38,671 nucleotides of DNA from a virus: positions 1 through 38,671 of IMG/VR virus record IMGVR_UViG_3300033183_000103; one strand, 5' to 3'. Positions 1 to 8,339 of this stretch are shown here, piece by piece. Numbering within the stretch: position 1 is the stretch's first letter; each line of letters begins with the position of its first letter. Both the position numbers and the translations under genes were made by a program. Below the pieces are notes generated by a model that saw only the letters and a program-made list of their open reading frames with translations, did no database searches and was not told the origin of the DNA.

Positions 1-270
1 CTAGCAGAAAAAGCAAACCTATTAGTCAAGGACGGTAATAGATTACGCTTTGGAGACGCAGAGGATCCAAATGCTATTAAGTTGTTCCGTAAAGCATGGG
101 AATCAAACGAGGAAGGTTGCCTAGATAAGATCATGGTTGCCTATGCAAATCAAGACAAGGAAGAGATAAGTAAATCTGACGTAGAGGCTATGGAAGATAT
201 CGCAGTTGAGGCAGAGATGTCAGCAACAGATGATGCCATAGAAACACCAGCAACAGAGGAACAGGAATAA
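1..270 (+). CDS. C-terminal fragment of an unrecognised phage protein
   Basis: Frame 1 is open from the first base to a TAA at 268-270, so this is the last 89 codons of a gene that begins upstream. The visible part has a moderately charged segment followed by a very acidic, Ala/Thr/Glu-rich tail that looks disordered. I do not recognise a domain. It lies one base upstream of the next gene and two genes upstream of uvsY. In T4, baseplate genes (25, 26, 51) neighbour uvsY, so a baseplate or assembly role is conceivable, but nothing in the residues shows it. A TTG at 82 is an in-frame Leu codon, not a likely start. Confidence 0.6.
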   Translation, partial: LAEKANLLVKDGNRLRFGDAEDPNAIKLFRKAWESNEEGCLDKIMVAYANQDKEEISKSDVEAMEDIAVEAEMSATDDAIETPATEEQE

Positions 271-271
271 A

Positions 272-541
272 ATGTCAGAACTTAATACTGCATTTGAGGT
301 TTGGTCTACCTTAAAGGACCAGGTAAAATATCCCAGAGATGCCGCAGAAGATGTGGTTAATTGCCTAATAGATAATCTAGGATACAGCAGTGAAGAGATC
401 AAAGAAAGTGATTTCATAACAGATTCAGACATTAAACATGTGTTGGCCGATCTTGATTTGATAGAAGAATCAGATGAGGACGAAGGTCTTGATGAATGGG
501 GAGATGAACTAGATGCTGAGGAAGACGAGGACGACTACTAA
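272..541 (+). CDS. Small acidic hypothetical protein
   Basis: An 89-residue protein with a helical-looking N-terminal two thirds and a C-terminal tail made almost entirely of Asp and Glu. No enzyme motif is visible. The start at 272 follows the previous stop by one base and has an AGGAAT-like ribosome site inside the upstream gene. Its TAA overlaps the ATG of uvsY by one base (TAATG), so the two are probably translationally coupled. Extreme acidity suggests a DNA-mimic or a partner of a basic recombination protein, but this is only inference from charge. Confidence 0.65.
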   Translation: MSELNTAFEVWSTLKDQVKYPRDAAEDVVNCLIDNLGYSSEEIKESDFITDSDIKHVLADLDLIEESDEDEGLDEWGDELDAEEDEDDY

Positions 542-993
542 TGTGGTATAACAAGGTAGTTGACAACATAGCAAATTTGCCTGATTGCATCATGCACTTT
601 CGTAATGAGTTAGAAAAGGCCAAGAAAGAAGTCTCAGTGTATGGTTACGTTGAGAAAAATCTTGCTGACTTGCCTGGACTGACCGAGCATCGCTTTAACC
701 AATTACAAGAAATAGAAGCAGTCCTTAACTTCTTAAATATTCAATTACGTAAGATTAGACGTAAGCACTTCCAAAAATACCTAGAAGCATATCAACGTGC
801 ATTAACAAGTCGCGATGCAGAAAAGTATGTTGACGGTGAGGATGAAGTTATTGAATACGAAACATTGATCAATGATGTTGCCCTATTAAGAAATCAATGG
901 TTAGGCATCATGAAGGCATTTGAATCAAAGAACTTCATGCTAGGACACATAGTTAGATTACGTGCGGCTGGCATGGAAGATATACAACTGTAA
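541..993 (+). CDS. uvsY: UvsY-like recombination mediator
   Basis: A 150-residue protein resembling the marine T4-like UvsY family. In T4, UvsY helps load the UvsX recombinase onto gp32-coated single-stranded DNA during recombination-dependent replication and repair. Supporting features are the size (T4 UvsY is 137 residues), a basic helical centre (RKIRRKHFQKYLEAYQRAL, about residues 71-89), and a C-terminal helix pattern (LRNQWLGIMKAFESKNF, then HIVRLRAAGMED) that matches the T4 C-terminus in spacing of hydrophobic and basic residues. It overlaps both neighbours by one base (TAATG junctions). Its partner UvsX is not in the window, while UvsW lies 9 kb downstream. The assignment comes from remembered family features, not an alignment. 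Confidence 0.75.
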   Translation: MWYNKVVDNIANLPDCIMHFRNELEKAKKEVSVYGYVEKNLADLPGLTEHRFNQLQEIEAVLNFLNIQLRKIRRKHFQKYLEAYQRALTSRDAEKYVDGEDEVIEYETLINDVALLRNQWLGIMKAFESKNFMLGHIVRLRAAGMEDIQL

Positions 994-1742
994 TGCCGTT
1001 TCCAACAGCACAAGAAAGCCACGATCATTCAGCATTTGTTTTAGATACTCTACAAGAGTTTGATGACTTTATGGAAAGCATTGGCACAGTATGCGACATG
1101 GGTGGAGGCGCAGGATTAGATGCACTATGGTGGTCAACCAGAACTGTGAGAGAGGATAAACCAAACCCAACTCCCCTCAACATTAAATCAACTGTGGTTG
1201 ACATCAAAGATACATTTGACGTTAAACACAAGAATGTCAAATTCCACAAGGCCAACTTTGAGGACACTGGTCTTAAAGAAAAGTTTGATATGATATGGAG
1301 CCATGACAGTTTCCAATACGCATTAAATCCAGTTAAGACTCTGGCTCATTGGTGGTCTCTAGCAAATCCAAATGCTATGTTAGTATTACAAGTTCCACAG
1401 ACTACAAACATTAAACATAACAGACAAGAATTTACCAACGAAAACTTCTCATACAATCACTATACCTTGGTTAACTTGATACACATGTTGGCAGTCAACG
1501 GATGGGATTGCCGAGACGGTCGCTACTATAAAAGAATAAATGATCCATGGATAAGGCTAGCGGTCTACAAGAGTGAAGTAGAACCAATGGATCCTCAGAC
1601 AACTACTTGGTATAATCTAATAGACAAAGGTCTGCTACCTGATTCTGCAGAGAGATCAATAAACAAATGGGGTTATCTTAGACAAGAGGATCTAGAACTA
1701 AGTTGGTTTGACGGACACCTCGAAGCATTTTTCAATCACTAA
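993..1742 (+). CDS. Class I SAM-dependent methyltransferase
   Basis: A 249-residue protein with a Rossmann-type methyltransferase core. Motif I is VCDMGGGAGLD (about residues 33-43), a VVDI strand follows near residue 68 with the acidic residue that usually binds the SAM ribose, and FDMIWSHDSFQY (about 98-109) fits motif IV. The C-terminal half has no clear family signature, so the substrate is unknown. It is the first gene of the glycan-modification island and is coupled to uvsY by TAATG, so methylation of a sugar or a surface glycan is the most economical guess. A small-molecule or DNA substrate is not excluded. Confidence 0.75.
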   Translation: MPFPTAQESHDHSAFVLDTLQEFDDFMESIGTVCDMGGGAGLDALWWSTRTVREDKPNPTPLNIKSTVVDIKDTFDVKHKNVKFHKANFEDTGLKEKFDMIWSHDSFQYALNPVKTLAHWWSLANPNAMLVLQVPQTTNIKHNRQEFTNENFSYNHYTLVNLIHMLAVNGWDCRDGRYYKRINDPWIRLAVYKSEVEPMDPQTTTWYNLIDKGLLPDSAERSINKWGYLRQEDLELSWFDGHLEAFFNH

Positions 1743-1753
1743 TTAACTACGTA

Positions 1754-1761
1754 GATAAATA
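1754..1761 (+). promoter_or_regulatory. T4-type late promoter GATAAATA, leaderless geometry
   Basis: The octamer GATAAATA matches the T4-like late consensus (TATAAATA) at 7 of 8 positions. It ends five bases before the ATG at 1767. T4 late transcription starts about six bases after the element, so the message would begin at or next to the start codon. It would drive the glycosyltransferase operon beginning at 1767. Confidence 0.6.
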
Positions 1762-1766
1762 TTGGT

Positions 1767-2483
1767 ATGGCTAAACAAGACACTATACCAGTATTCATCG
1801 GTTATGATCCACGCGAAGCAATAGCGTTCCATACCTGTGTTAATTCAATCATTAGACATGCTACACAATCTGTAAGCATACATCCTCTAGCACTTAACTT
1901 ATTAAATGGATACAATGAAACACACACCGATGGTTCAAATCATTTTATATATTCAAGATTCCTAGTTCCTTATATAATGGGATTCCAAGGTCGTGCTATA
2001 TTCATTGATGGGGATATGATAGTCAAAGGAGACATAGCAGAACTTTGGGACTATGCAAGTAATCTTGGTGCGTTTGATGTTGCTGTGGTTAAACACGATT
2101 ACAAAACTAAGATGCCTGTAAAATATCTAGGTTCAAAGAATGAGGATTACCCCCGTAAGAATTGGTCTAGCGTTATGGTGTTTAATTGTAGTAACTTTCC
2201 TTGTAGAAAACTAACACCTGAATACATACAAGAAGCAACAGGTGCTCACTTACACAGGTTTGCCTGGACTACAGATGATCGTGTGGCAGAACTACCTAAA
2301 GAATGGAACTGGTTAGCAGAAGAATATGATGACAATCCTGACGCTAAACTTGTTCACTATACTCTAGGCACTCCTTGTTTCCACGAGTTTGCTGACACTG
2401 GTATGGCCAATGATTGGCATCAAGAAAGACTGTTTACTGAATACTGCCAACAACGTATTGACCTACTAGATGACGAACACTGA
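1767..2483 (+). CDS. Glycosyltransferase, GT8-like (GT-A fold)
   Basis: A 238-residue protein that probably transfers a sugar from a nucleotide-sugar donor. The N-terminus (IPVFIGYDPREAIAFHTCVNSI) is the usual first strand and donor-loop region, and the metal-binding DxD motif is IDGDMIV at about residues 77-83, followed by an LWDY segment, as in GT8 and glycogenin-like enzymes. A conserved-looking SSVMVFNC strand at about 134-141 occurs again in the glycosyltransferase at 7590, so the two are distant relatives. It sits directly behind a late promoter and overlaps the next gene by 14 bases. Acceptor and sugar are unknown. A virion-protein glycan or a modified host surface glycan are both possible. 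Confidence 0.75.
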   Translation: MAKQDTIPVFIGYDPREAIAFHTCVNSIIRHATQSVSIHPLALNLLNGYNETHTDGSNHFIYSRFLVPYIMGFQGRAIFIDGDMIVKGDIAELWDYASNLGAFDVAVVKHDYKTKMPVKYLGSKNEDYPRKNWSSVMVFNCSNFPCRKLTPEYIQEATGAHLHRFAWTTDDRVAELPKEWNWLAEEYDDNPDAKLVHYTLGTPCFHEFADTGMANDWHQERLFTEYCQQRIDLLDDEH

Positions 2484-3270
2484 TATACTCTGCATTGAAA
2501 GAAAGTTTCGAGATGACACACCCAAAGACAACATGGGCAGTTTCATTAATAACTTCGCACAAGGTTGTAACGGTCAAATAACCAGTTGGCAAGAAGCAAA
2601 AAGCAAACCCAATGACTTTGTGTTATGGGGTGCTGGTATGATTAAGGCAGTCAAACACGCAGAACAACAAGGTAACAATTACTACTATATTGACAATGGT
2701 TACTTTGGAAACTATCCTCATAAAAGATTCTTCCGTATAATAAAGAATGCAACACACGACACAAGGCCTATAATAGACAGACCCAGAGATAGATTAGACA
2801 CAACAGGCATCAAGACAAAACCTTTTACAAAGGGCTCTAGAATCATTGTAGCACCGCCTAGTCCAAAGAGTTTTACACTTTGGGACATTGACCAGCCTAC
2901 TTGGATAGAACAGACCGTAAACGAGCTTAAAAAGCACACAGACAGACCAATATCAATACGTGAGAAGCGTAGTCGCAAGGATAGACTACACAATGATACC
3001 ATACAGGAAGACCTAGCCGACGACTGCCATTGTCTAGTAACCTACAACTCAGTGGCGGCAGTTGAGGCATTGATAGAAGGTAAACCTGTGATCACACTAG
3101 GACCCAATGCGGCCACACACTTGGCCACACACCAGTTAAGTGATGTTGAGAATATTAAAATACCTACAGAGGAAGAACGTGAAGCGTGGTTGCGACATTT
3201 AGCATACAGTCAATTTACACATCAGGAAATGATCAATGGCACTGCTTGGAGAATCCTAAATGGCAGATAA
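2470..3270 (+). CDS. GT-B-like capsule/glycan protein, paralogue 1
   Basis: A 266-residue member of a four-copy family in this island (with 3260, 4371 and 6781). The C-terminal half carries the shared signature: a basic strand (RPISIREKRS), a YNSVAAVEALIEGKPVITLG block (about 192-211), then LSDVENI and a YSQFTHQEMINGTAW tail. The Asn-Ser-x3-Glu-Ala/Gly-x-Pro-Val-Ile arrangement resembles the donor-site half of GT-B enzymes and KpsS/KpsC-type capsule proteins. The N-terminal half is most like paralogue 2 (a YIDNGYFGNYPHKRFFR-type segment near 73). It overlaps its neighbours by 14 and 11 bases. Function as a glycosyltransferase is inferred from fold-like motifs and context only. Confidence 0.6.
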   Translation: MTNTDILCIERKFRDDTPKDNMGSFINNFAQGCNGQITSWQEAKSKPNDFVLWGAGMIKAVKHAEQQGNNYYYIDNGYFGNYPHKRFFRIIKNATHDTRPIIDRPRDRLDTTGIKTKPFTKGSRIIVAPPSPKSFTLWDIDQPTWIEQTVNELKKHTDRPISIREKRSRKDRLHNDTIQEDLADDCHCLVTYNSVAAVEALIEGKPVITLGPNAATHLATHQLSDVENIKIPTEEEREAWLRHLAYSQFTHQEMINGTAWRILNGR

Positions 3271-4378
3271 GATCATAATACTAGGACACGATGAAATAGC
3301 ACATCACTTGACATGGCTTACTCTTAAGAGAGCATTTAGCCGCGGACCACAGACATGGAAAATGACAAACAAGTTAATTTACTATGATCGTTATAGTCCT
3401 GATCATCCAATGAATGACATACATTCAGATGAGTTTCAGGCTAGACTACAAAAATTAGTAAGAAAAGATCTCAGTGGTTGGCTTGAACAAACAGCACGTC
3501 TAAGAAAAAACTTTCAAAAATTAAGTAAGATAATTGAAGATCACATTCCTATCTTTACTAAACAAGTCGGCCAAGGCGATATAAGTCTAGGACAACGTGC
3601 TATTGTAAAACAGATACTAAAAGGTAAAAGTCTAGGCTTTAGTAAAACTCTAGGTAAACAATTACTGCCTAAAGCAAAGTTTGTGTATCCAGAAAACTAT
3701 AAAGATGCTGATGATGTTTTTATACGAAACATTATACACAACGAAAATATAATTACAGATAGAATAAAAAACAACAGGCCTTTTTGGTTTGTTGATTCAG
3801 GTTACACTAACTTTATACATGGCGGCAACAAACGTTTTCATCGTGTAATGCGTAACGATATACATCACACACAGACTAATAGAACATTTCCAGCAGATCG
3901 TTTATCAAAATTTGATACTTTTCCTCAACCATGGAGAACAGACGGTGACACTATACTAGTAGTTGAACCGAGTAAATGGCAGTGCCAACTCTATGATATT
4001 AATATCACCAACTGGAGAAAAGAAGTTAAATTTGAATTAGCCAAACATACACATCGTAAAGTAGTATGGAGAGAAAAAGCAGGAACACGTAAATCCAGAG
4101 GCAACTTATATTTAGATCTATTAGATGACCCTAGCATATACTGTGTAGTTCATTATAATTCAAACGCAGGCACAGAAGCAGTGTGGGCAGGTGTTCCTAT
4201 AATTACCCTAGGGCAACATATCACTGAAGCAGTGGGTAGAACAGAACTCAAAGATGTCGAAAAATTATATCGAGGTCCTATAGGCAATTGGCTCTGTCAA
4301 CTAAGTTATAGTCAATTTACTTTTGGCGAATTAATTGATGGAACTGCTCGAACAATACTGGAGAAATATCATGTATGA
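3260..4378 (+). CDS. GT-B-like capsule/glycan protein, paralogue 2
   Basis: A 372-residue relative of the preceding protein with about 100 extra residues at the N-terminus. Shared blocks include FWFVDSGYTNFIHGGNKRF (about 176-194), a VVEPSKW strand, a KVVWREKAG strand, and the YNSNAGTEAVWAGVPIITLG block near residues 296-315, ending in LSYSQFTFGELIDGTA. The match to paralogue 1 extends through both halves, so the two are a tandem duplication that diverged in the N-terminal extension. It overlaps the previous gene by 11 bases and the next by 8 bases. A glycosyltransferase role is inferred. No catalytic residue can be named with certainty. Confidence 0.6.
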   Translation: MADKIIILGHDEIAHHLTWLTLKRAFSRGPQTWKMTNKLIYYDRYSPDHPMNDIHSDEFQARLQKLVRKDLSGWLEQTARLRKNFQKLSKIIEDHIPIFTKQVGQGDISLGQRAIVKQILKGKSLGFSKTLGKQLLPKAKFVYPENYKDADDVFIRNIIHNENIITDRIKNNRPFWFVDSGYTNFIHGGNKRFHRVMRNDIHHTQTNRTFPADRLSKFDTFPQPWRTDGDTILVVEPSKWQCQLYDINITNWRKEVKFELAKHTHRKVVWREKAGTRKSRGNLYLDLLDDPSIYCVVHYNSNAGTEAVWAGVPIITLGQHITEAVGRTELKDVEKLYRGPIGNWLCQLSYSQFTFGELIDGTARTILEKYHV

Positions 4379-5285
4379 TGTTGTAGTATATTTTTCTAGT
4401 TTACCACGTATTGCTGACCACGATCGCAAAGTTCAAATCTTACGAGCATTCTCTGAAGGTTGTAAAAAAATAGGACTGCGTGTATTAGATCAAACTAAAC
4501 TTGAAGTTGTTGACTGTCGACTAGCAGTAATGATTGGTTGGGTAGGGCAGACGTTTAAAGGACCACACATTCACTTACGCAACAATGTTATTAATCATCA
4601 ACAAGCAACGGGCAATCATGTCATGCCAATTGATGGAAGTTGCTTTAAGTTTGCAGATCCTCAATCAATGTATGTCCGCTACAGTTTAGATGGTGTATTT
4701 TATAATCAACACGAATACGCAAATAAAAATAGTCCTCCTCAGAAATGGAATCAAATAAGACACGATTTAAAAATGCCAAACATGTTACCTTATCGCAAAC
4801 AAGGTAATCATATTTTAATTTGTCTACAGAGAGATGGCGGATGGAATATGAAAGGCGAGGATCTAGAACGTTGGACTATGATGACTGTTAAAAAGATTAG
4901 AGCATACAGCAACAGACCAATATTAATAAGACCGCATCCTAAACGTCCAATGAAAGAAGCCATTGAGAGAACAAAAAGATGGCCAGATGTCTACGAGTCA
5001 GTTAAAGGTAGCACACTAGATGCTGACCTTGAAGGTGCATGGGCGGCAGTATTCTACAACTCATCAAGTTCAGTGGCCGCAGTGCTTAAAGGTATTCCTG
5101 TGTTTGTATCAGATGAAGATGCTGTTACCTGGGACGTAGCAAATCACACATTAAAAGATATTGAAAATCCTAGACTACCTGACAGAGAACAATGGTTATT
5201 AGATTTAGCAGGTTGCCACTGGAGTGATCAAGAGCTAAGAGAAGGCTTAGTGTATAAACACTTTAAAGGTTATCTAAAAGCCTAG
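4371..5285 (+). CDS. GT-B-like capsule/glycan protein, paralogue 3
   Basis: A 304-residue protein starting at the ATG at 4371 rather than an upstream ATG at 4335. The 4371 start has a GGAG ribosome site at 4360-4363 and gives a compact 8-base overlap with the previous stop. The C-terminal half has the family pattern: ILIRPHPKRPMKEA, then AVFYNSSSSVAAVLKGIPVF, then TLKDIENPRLP and a WSDQEL tail. The RPHPKR strand is typical of capsule-export-type GT-B proteins. Its end overlaps by 12 bases, tail to tail, with the leftward FkbM gene, so the rightward unit must terminate within or beyond an opposing gene. Confidence 0.6.
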   Translation: MYDVVVYFSSLPRIADHDRKVQILRAFSEGCKKIGLRVLDQTKLEVVDCRLAVMIGWVGQTFKGPHIHLRNNVINHQQATGNHVMPIDGSCFKFADPQSMYVRYSLDGVFYNQHEYANKNSPPQKWNQIRHDLKMPNMLPYRKQGNHILICLQRDGGWNMKGEDLERWTMMTVKKIRAYSNRPILIRPHPKRPMKEAIERTKRWPDVYESVKGSTLDADLEGAWAAVFYNSSSSVAAVLKGIPVFVSDEDAVTWDVANHTLKDIENPRLPDREQWLLDLAGCHWSDQELREGLVYKHFKGYLKA

Positions 5286-5918
5286 AATAACATCGTTACG
5301 AACACGAGCAAGTTCCTTCATACCCCAACTTATTAATAGGTCATAGGTTTGACCTTCATCTTTAATGCCAGTATCCTTGTGAAACTTTTGCTCTATAACA
5401 ATAACAGGTTTAAACTTCTTAACAGTTTGTTCAGCACCCTGTAAGATATTATATTCATAACCTTCGCAGTCTATCTTAATATAGTCAACTTGATGTAGTT
5501 CTAGATCATCTAAGCGATACATTGGTATCTTACCAGATCCTTTTGTTTCGGGATTAACGTGACTGTGTCCTGTGTTTTCTTCTGTAATGATCATATCGAT
5601 AAATGTATTTTCATTACCTAAGGCACAGGATTCGATAACAATGTTATCATTAGGAACATTTTGTTTTAAGCATTCACGGAAGTCTGCCACGGGTTCATAA
5701 GCAATTACTTTACGAAATTCTTGTGACATATCCAATGCCCACAGACCAACGTTAGCACCAATGTCTAGAGCAACACCTTTGTCTTTGACAAATGTAAATG
5801 ACTTCTTACGCACAGGTTCTTGATACACTGGGCGATTGCCTTTGGCTATGTTTTTATCTAACATTTCTGCAAAGTGTGTGTCATAGTCTGGAAACCAGAA
5901 GCCGTGTTTTTGATACAT
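5274..5918 (-). CDS. FkbM-family methyltransferase
   Basis: A 214-residue SAM-dependent methyltransferase on the minus strand. The SAM-binding motif is VALDIGANVGLWALD (about residues 49-63), followed by VIAYEPVADFRECL with the acidic ribose-binding residue, and the FkbM hallmark IKIDCEGYEYNIL near 147-159, then PVIVIEQK. FkbM enzymes commonly O-methylate sugars or polyketides, which fits the surrounding glycosyltransferases. Its start overlaps the stop of the next minus-strand gene by one base (TAATG), so the two form a two-gene leftward operon with a promoter at 6769-6776. Its 3' end overlaps the convergent gene 4371-5285. Confidence 0.85.
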   Translation of the reverse strand: MYQKHGFWFPDYDTHFAEMLDKNIAKGNRPVYQEPVRKKSFTFVKDKGVALDIGANVGLWALDMSQEFRKVIAYEPVADFRECLKQNVPNDNIVIESCALGNENTFIDMIITEENTGHSHVNPETKGSGKIPMYRLDDLELHQVDYIKIDCEGYEYNILQGAEQTVKKFKPVIVIEQKFHKDTGIKDEGQTYDLLISWGMKELARVRNDVILGF

Positions 5919-6739
5919 TATCCTTTACTCCTAACTGAATTCCAATAAGGATGATCCTCGTGTGTTTGTATGTCTCTCGCTGTGCTATGGCCGTCTTCCT
6001 TGCGTTTTCCTTTAACGTGGTCCATATACCTACCTATAACAGAATTAATAAAAGGGTGTCCTGCAAAACCTTTGAGATCTGGTTTAGGATTTAGATTGTA
6101 TACTTTATTGTTGTTGCGATACTGCTTTAACAATTCGCCCCAGACATAACTGTCGTGCCATTCTTTGAGATCAAATATTTTATCCTGTTCATACTGTGCT
6201 ACAAACTCATTGATAAACATACGAGTGTTTGGATGTCGCATATTGTAACCTTTCCAGCCACACTCTGGATGATACCGATCACCTCGGCCTAGGTAAGTCA
6301 ACATATATTCATTACCAGGATATGCCTGTCTAAAAAATTCCACGTCAATTGGAGTATGAGTAAGTGTATCAGCATCACACCAAGTTAGCCAGTCAGTGTC
6401 TATGTTGTTGGCCGCGTGTTTTTCAGCAAAAGGTTTCCAACAGAAACGAACAGCGTCCCAACGGAACTGCTTGTTGGGTTGATATACTTCTGGGGGTCCT
6501 GCCTGTCCGTGTGCCAGTGGATTGTCTTTGTGTCTCGCTAAAAACTCTACTAGATTAGGATTAACTGCTAGTGTGTCAACAAAGCGAACATTGTCCTTTG
6601 TTTTTGTTGGTTGACAATTTTCAGTATACACAACTAGATCAACTTCATCTGGCCAATACTGTTCAAAGGTATCAATCATCCTTTGGCCGTATTGTTCCAT
6701 ACCTGCCTGATGAAATGTAGTTATTAAGGTGTGCTTCAT
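5918..6739 (-). CDS. Glycosyltransferase-like protein with DAD motif
   Basis: A 273-residue leftward protein. The N-terminus (TLITTFHQAGMEQYGQRMI) and the central WLTWCDADTLTHTP at about residues 117-130 look like a GT-A nucleotide-sugar transferase with an Asp-Ala-Asp metal site. Downstream YLGRGDRYHPECGWKGYNMRH and an EWHDSYVW block are typical of phage and capsule transferases of this kind. It is the first gene of the two-gene leftward unit, with a perfect TATAAATA late element 30 bases upstream of its ATG. Pairing with FkbM suggests addition and methylation of one sugar. The acceptor is unknown. Confidence 0.65.
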   Translation of the reverse strand: MKHTLITTFHQAGMEQYGQRMIDTFEQYWPDEVDLVVYTENCQPTKTKDNVRFVDTLAVNPNLVEFLARHKDNPLAHGQAGPPEVYQPNKQFRWDAVRFCWKPFAEKHAANNIDTDWLTWCDADTLTHTPIDVEFFRQAYPGNEYMLTYLGRGDRYHPECGWKGYNMRHPNTRMFINEFVAQYEQDKIFDLKEWHDSYVWGELLKQYRNNNKVYNLNPKPDLKGFAGHPFINSVIGRYMDHVKGKRKEDGHSTARDIQTHEDHPYWNSVRSKG

Positions 6740-6746
6740 AAAACTG

Positions 6747-6754
6747 GATAAATT
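6747..6754 (+). promoter_or_regulatory. Possible rightward late promoter GATAAATT
   Basis: One mismatch from GATAAATA, placed 26 bases before the ATG at 6781 inside a 41-base divergent gap. It would serve the rightward genes at 6781 and 7590. It lies 14 bases from the opposed leftward element, so the two promoters would be closely back to back. The mismatch keeps confidence low. Confidence 0.35.
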
Positions 6755-6768
6755 ATTATATTAGCATA

Positions 6769-6776
6769 TATTTATA
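6769..6776 (-). promoter_or_regulatory. Leftward late promoter TATAAATA
   Basis: Read on the minus strand this is the exact T4 late consensus TATAAATA. Transcription would start near 6763 and run into the ATG at 6739, giving a leader of roughly 24 bases. It explains expression of the two minus-strand genes (glycosyltransferase and FkbM methyltransferase) as a late unit. Confidence 0.7.
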
Positions 6777-6780
6777 AACA

Positions 6781-7599
6781 ATGAAAACGCTGGCATATTT
6801 TCCTAATTCAACTGCGAGAAACTCTAAACCTGTTCTAGAAGCATTCTTAGATTCTGCACGTAGCAAGTATCAGATCAAACAAGGATCATTAAATGCTGAT
6901 GTGGCAGTGATATGGTCGTGCTTATGGGCAGGGCGTATGGAACCTAACAAGGCTATATATGAGGAATACCGTAGACAGGGTAAACCTGTTATCATTTTAG
7001 AAGCAGGTGCCTTAAAGAGAAATATAACCTGGAAGATTGCTGTTAATAATATTACCACAGAAGGCTACTACGGACACACTGAAAACTTAGATTGGGATAG
7101 GCCAAAGAAATTAGGTATACAACTAGAACAGCAACAGGGTAACAATGGTAAGATATTGATTGCGGCACAGCATCACAAAAGTCTACAACTACAGCACCTA
7201 GCATCACAGGAACAGTGGATTCAGAAACAGGTTAAAACAATACAAGAGCAAACAGACAGAGAAATAATTATAAGAAGCCATCCACGTAGTCCTCTACAGA
7301 TACCCAGTGAAATACCTAGAAAGATCACAGGAACATATGATGACTTTGACTTTGATAGTCGTTACTACTGTGTAGTAAACTATTCAAGTGGTCCTGGTAT
7401 ACAGGCCGCTATACAAGGCACACCAGTTATAACTAGCGAATTAAGTCTGGCACATCCTATAAGTAACAACATCAACAAAATAAGAAAGATGAAGCACCGT
7501 GCTACAGATCAATGGCTAACTGAAATTTGTCATACAGAATATCTAGTAGATGAAATACAGCGAGGTCTGTGGTTAACGAGATTGGAACAATGGGTTTGA
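6781..7599 (+). CDS. GT-B-like capsule/glycan protein, paralogue 4
   Basis: A 272-residue protein and the most divergent member of the four-copy family. Shared features are the basic strand IIIRSHPRSPL near residues 161-171, the YCVVNYSSGPGIQAAIQGTPVITS block near 197-218, and a C-terminal DQWLTEICHTEYLVDEIQRG stretch equivalent to the WLxxLxYSQFT tail of paralogues 1 and 2. The HPRSP motif matches the HPKRP of paralogue 3. It follows the divergent late-promoter region and overlaps the next gene by 10 bases. A glycosyltransferase-like function is inferred from family and context. Confidence 0.6.
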   Translation: MKTLAYFPNSTARNSKPVLEAFLDSARSKYQIKQGSLNADVAVIWSCLWAGRMEPNKAIYEEYRRQGKPVIILEAGALKRNITWKIAVNNITTEGYYGHTENLDWDRPKKLGIQLEQQQGNNGKILIAAQHHKSLQLQHLASQEQWIQKQVKTIQEQTDREIIIRSHPRSPLQIPSEIPRKITGTYDDFDFDSRYYCVVNYSSGPGIQAAIQGTPVITSELSLAHPISNNINKIRKMKHRATDQWLTEICHTEYLVDEIQRGLWLTRLEQWV

Positions 7600-8339
7600 A
7601 TAAAGCAACAAGAAAACAGTATGAGAAAGAAGGTATTCACTGTGCCTGTGTGATACACGGTGATTATTACAAATGGGAGTATGTTGAAAAACTATACAAT
7701 AGTTTGAAACGACATTTTTCATATCCAATACATTTTCATGTGCTAACAGAAGGTGGCAGAGATGTTCCTAAGCCAATGATCAAACACACTCTTAGAGATC
7801 TAGGAGTAAGTGGTCCTAAAAAGAGTTGGTGGTATAAGACACAGTTGTTTAATGCTAAGGAGTTTAAAGGTAGGTTATTTTACTTTGATCTAGACGTGGT
7901 TATAACTTCTAATTTAGATTGGATGCTATCACTTAGTGAAGATAAATTTTGGGCAGTTAGGGACTTTAAATATATATGGCGCAAGTCACGTAGTTGGTTA
8001 TTTAATTCTAGCGTTATGGTGTTTAATACAGAAAAGTATTCTGGTATATGGAAAAAGTTTAAACGTGATCCTCATAGTATTATGACCAAATTTATGGGAG
8101 ATCAGGACTATGTTAATGTAGAAGTTCCTCAGGACGAAAAAGGATTCTTAAATTGGGAATACGTAAAGAGTTTTCGTTGGGAAGTCATGGACGGCGGCAT
8201 AGACCCTATATATAGAAATTATCCTCGTAAAGGCAAAGATCGTAGTAAGATATTTGAGAATTTAAGTATAGTAGTATTTCACGGATTGCCAAAACCACAT
8301 GAAATTACCGATGATGACGTTAAACAGCACTGGCGATAA
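7590..8339 (+). CDS. Glycosyltransferase, GT-A fold
   Basis: A 249-residue protein if the ATG at 7590 is used. A GTG at 7569 is in frame but would lengthen the overlap with the upstream gene. The motif FYFDLDVVITSNLDW (about residues 91-105) is a typical DxD site, and SSVMVFNTEKY recurs from the enzyme at 1767. A GDQDYVN segment near 169-175 and VVFHGLPKPHE near the C-terminus resemble the acceptor-side motifs of GT8-like and Kre2-like transferases, where the His can bind metal. It closes the glycan island. Its product would be a sugar transfer onto an unidentified acceptor. Confidence 0.75.
   Translation: MGLNKATRKQYEKEGIHCACVIHGDYYKWEYVEKLYNSLKRHFSYPIHFHVLTEGGRDVPKPMIKHTLRDLGVSGPKKSWWYKTQLFNAKEFKGRLFYFDLDVVITSNLDWMLSLSEDKFWAVRDFKYIWRKSRSWLFNSSVMVFNTEKYSGIWKKFKRDPHSIMTKFMGDQDYVNVEVPQDEKGFLNWEYVKSFRWEVMDGGIDPIYRNYPRKGKDRSKIFENLSIVVFHGLPKPHEITDDDVKQHWR

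Noticed and set aside
4335-4370. Earlier in-frame ATG for the gene at 4371
   Set aside because: It would overlap the upstream gene by 44 bases and lacks a ribosome site. 4371 has GGAG and a compact 8-base overlap.
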